Below, piece by piece: positions 62,201-64,000 of a DNA stretch of 64,000 bases; the first letter of the stretch is position 1; the number at the start of each line of letters is the position of its first letter. Origin of the DNA: Chrysoperla carnea (Eukaryota; Arthropoda; Insecta; Neuroptera; Chrysopidae); NCBI RefSeq assembly GCF_905475395.1, contig NC_058337.1, positions 83,322,368 to 83,386,367 of the forward strand. The letters are read 5' to 3'. Made by a program: the position numbers and the translations under genes. The notes under the pieces were generated by a model. It did no database searches, was not told the origin of the DNA, and was given only the letters and a program-made list of their open reading frames with translations.

Positions 62201-64000
62201 ATTTGTTCAATAGTCTATTTACATGAATGAATTATCAAGAAAAAATCGTCCCACGCTTTACAATATTGAATTTATATATTAAAATTAAGACTATTTTGTA
62301 CTTTTTCGCTCACGTTAATAAAGCGTGTTTTTTCAAAACTGTTTTATAAAAAAACTTGTATTGTGCTGCAAAATCCTTATAATTTTCTTAAATTCGTTAA
62401 ATTTATTTGTTTTCTCAGCTAAACGATTGAAAATCAAAGAATTCTCGAATTTGGCAAGTTTGCAAACATGTTTTTACTTACTACTTTGCCAACGACTTTC
62501 TTTTTTAATATCCGGTAGTCTATTTAGATTACACCCTAATACTTCCCAATTAGATGAGCCCATTTCATATTTAGTTCAGTTTTTCTAAAATGGTTATCTA
62601 AAAAGTTTTGCAGATGCGAAGCGTAATAGATTTTGGATTTTAAGTTGAGATTGAATTTAAAAAAGACAGGATTTACTGAGAATTTTGGCCTGAAATAACG
62701 AGATCTTGTAAAAGTCAATCCTTGAAACATTTTAAAACTCAATCCTTTAAAATCCTTGGATTCATTCGCTTATATTAGAGATGTTATTAAAGTTCATTTT
62801 TAAGGTCATTTAGGCGATACTTTCTTATTTTAGAGCGTATTCGAAAAATTTTTATCAGCGTATTCGAATGTTTGAGATCTGTACATAAAAAAGTCAATGA
62901 TTGTTTACAGTTTTGCTGAATGTATTCGTTGTTCGAAAAAAGTTGTATGGCTTGTTAAGAAGTTAGCCCTCGTTAGCCCTGGTCAATTTGATATTTCGTA
63001 TTCTGGTTTTTAACGTAAAAAATTCAGTGAAACCAAAATAAAATTATCATCGAAGCGACTTTGATTTGCTTGGGATTTATTTAGTTGTATACTTTTGTAA
63101 CACTTGGTAGTAATTGTGTAAATATAGAGTGTTTATCCAAAGAATTAATCGCAATTCAATCTTTTTCTTCATTACTTTGATGCAGTAAATACATACGTGT
63201 ATGTTTCCAAGTAAAGATGAACACTTGACAGACGATTCTTTATCAACAAAGATGTAGCAAGAAGCAAACAACCAGCAGCGGAGAAGGGCGACGATGTTGA
63301 AAGAACAAAAAGCTTCCCACGTTTTCAATAGATTTTAATTCTAAAGTTTTGATTTATTTTTCTTATTATATTGTGAAGGAGTGTAATTGAATGCGTGGGG
63401 AACGAATAAAGGATGCAATTTCACTTGTAGCTTGTTAACCTTCGCTAACTTATAAATTATCAGCTAATTTACAAAAGTGTTTTTTTGTTAATGCAACTTT
63501 GTACGATTCCTTTTTTAAGAATTAAAAAGCCTTAAATGTACCCTATTTTTTTTCTTTTATGGTATTTGTATTGTTTTTAAAGGAGTCTTGATTGTAAAAG
63601 TTTTATGTCACCAAATCTACATTTTTGGAAATTAAGAAAAAGTTAAAACTGTTATACAATTTTGCTTTTAAGCTTCTAAATAACTAACGAGAGCATCCGA
63701 AATAGCAGGAAACCATTATAAAACCTTATTTGAAAATATTTTTGAAAAATTTCTGATCCAAACTGTAAAGATAAATAATGTATAGACAAAATGTGTTTTA
63801 GAATCGACATATCACCTGTAGTTAGAGGTACGAATTAATATCACCTTCACCCATCTGCTTACAGAAAGAAAGCTGTTTTTCTAAAGGACAATATCACTCC
63901 CTCACTTACCGATACAAATTCTAAGGCATTTCTTGACGTACCATTGGGTAAGTAGAATACCTCTATAAGTGAGACAAATTTGCAGGCCCCCTGATGTCCA
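59216..64000. other. Right-end AT-rich region, no gene seen
   Basis: About 4.8 kb with no supported gene. Short open frames at 59482-59688 (minus) and 62325-62588 (plus) have no recognisable motif or matching splice partners. A GGGATTTGAACC at about 60806-60817 is the complement of a tRNA B box but has no partner A box that I can see. Homopolymer A/T runs are frequent. Confidence 0.4.

Noticed and set aside
1..64000. CRISPR arrays, operons, prophage or bacterial genes
   Set aside because: No spaced identical repeats, no ribosome binding sites and no closely packed ORFs; all supported genes have spliceosomal introns.

Overview
This window is nuclear DNA of an insect. It is very AT-rich, its genes are cut by phase-consistent GT-AG introns, and it is crowded with short non-autonomous DNA transposons and tRNA-derived SINEs whose tails read AACCTAACCTAA. 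The order of insect cannot be fixed from the sequence. There are no operons, and most long stretches are introns or intergenic DNA with decayed transposons.

Five protein-coding genes are supported, each rebuilt from exons whose phases join without a break. From left to right they are: (1) the 3' part of an SLC17-type (sialin-like) anion transporter, + strand, exons 1079-3656, with its 5' exons left of the window; (2) SHOC2/Sur-8, the leucine-rich-repeat RAS/MAPK scaffold, + strand, 15090-18062, two coding exons, 580 aa; (3) a cytosolic thioredoxin, - strand, 33149-26991, three exons, 108 aa, WCGPC active site, with a possible alternative Cys-rich first exon; (4) a TMEM53/DUF829 alpha/beta-hydrolase-fold protein, + strand, 36791-41888, five coding exons, 297 aa; (5) a full-length, 12-exon, 949-aa homologue of PIGN (GPI ethanolamine phosphate transferase 1), + strand, 48386-57805. 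The genes look functionally unrelated to one another.

The most unusual item is gene 5. Its length, membrane domain and exon phases are those of an intact gene, but nearly all metal-binding and catalytic positions of the phosphotransferase domain appear to be replaced. It reads as a retained pseudoenzyme paralogue of PIGN, not as a decayed pseudogene.

The repeat landscape is rich. There are three copies of one hAT-type MITE (CATGAAGG...CCTTCATG) with perfect 8-bp target duplications, two of them inserted in the right arm of a larger palindrome inside a TMEM53 intron. Two other hAT-like MITEs also have perfect 8-bp duplications. A 752-bp foldback element is flanked by TA. Several shorter hairpin elements, three copies of one SINE, a hAT transposase fragment in a thioredoxin intron, and a 5S rRNA-like sequence between direct repeats complete the set. 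The right end (59216-64000) and much of 3674-12193 hold nothing recognisable.
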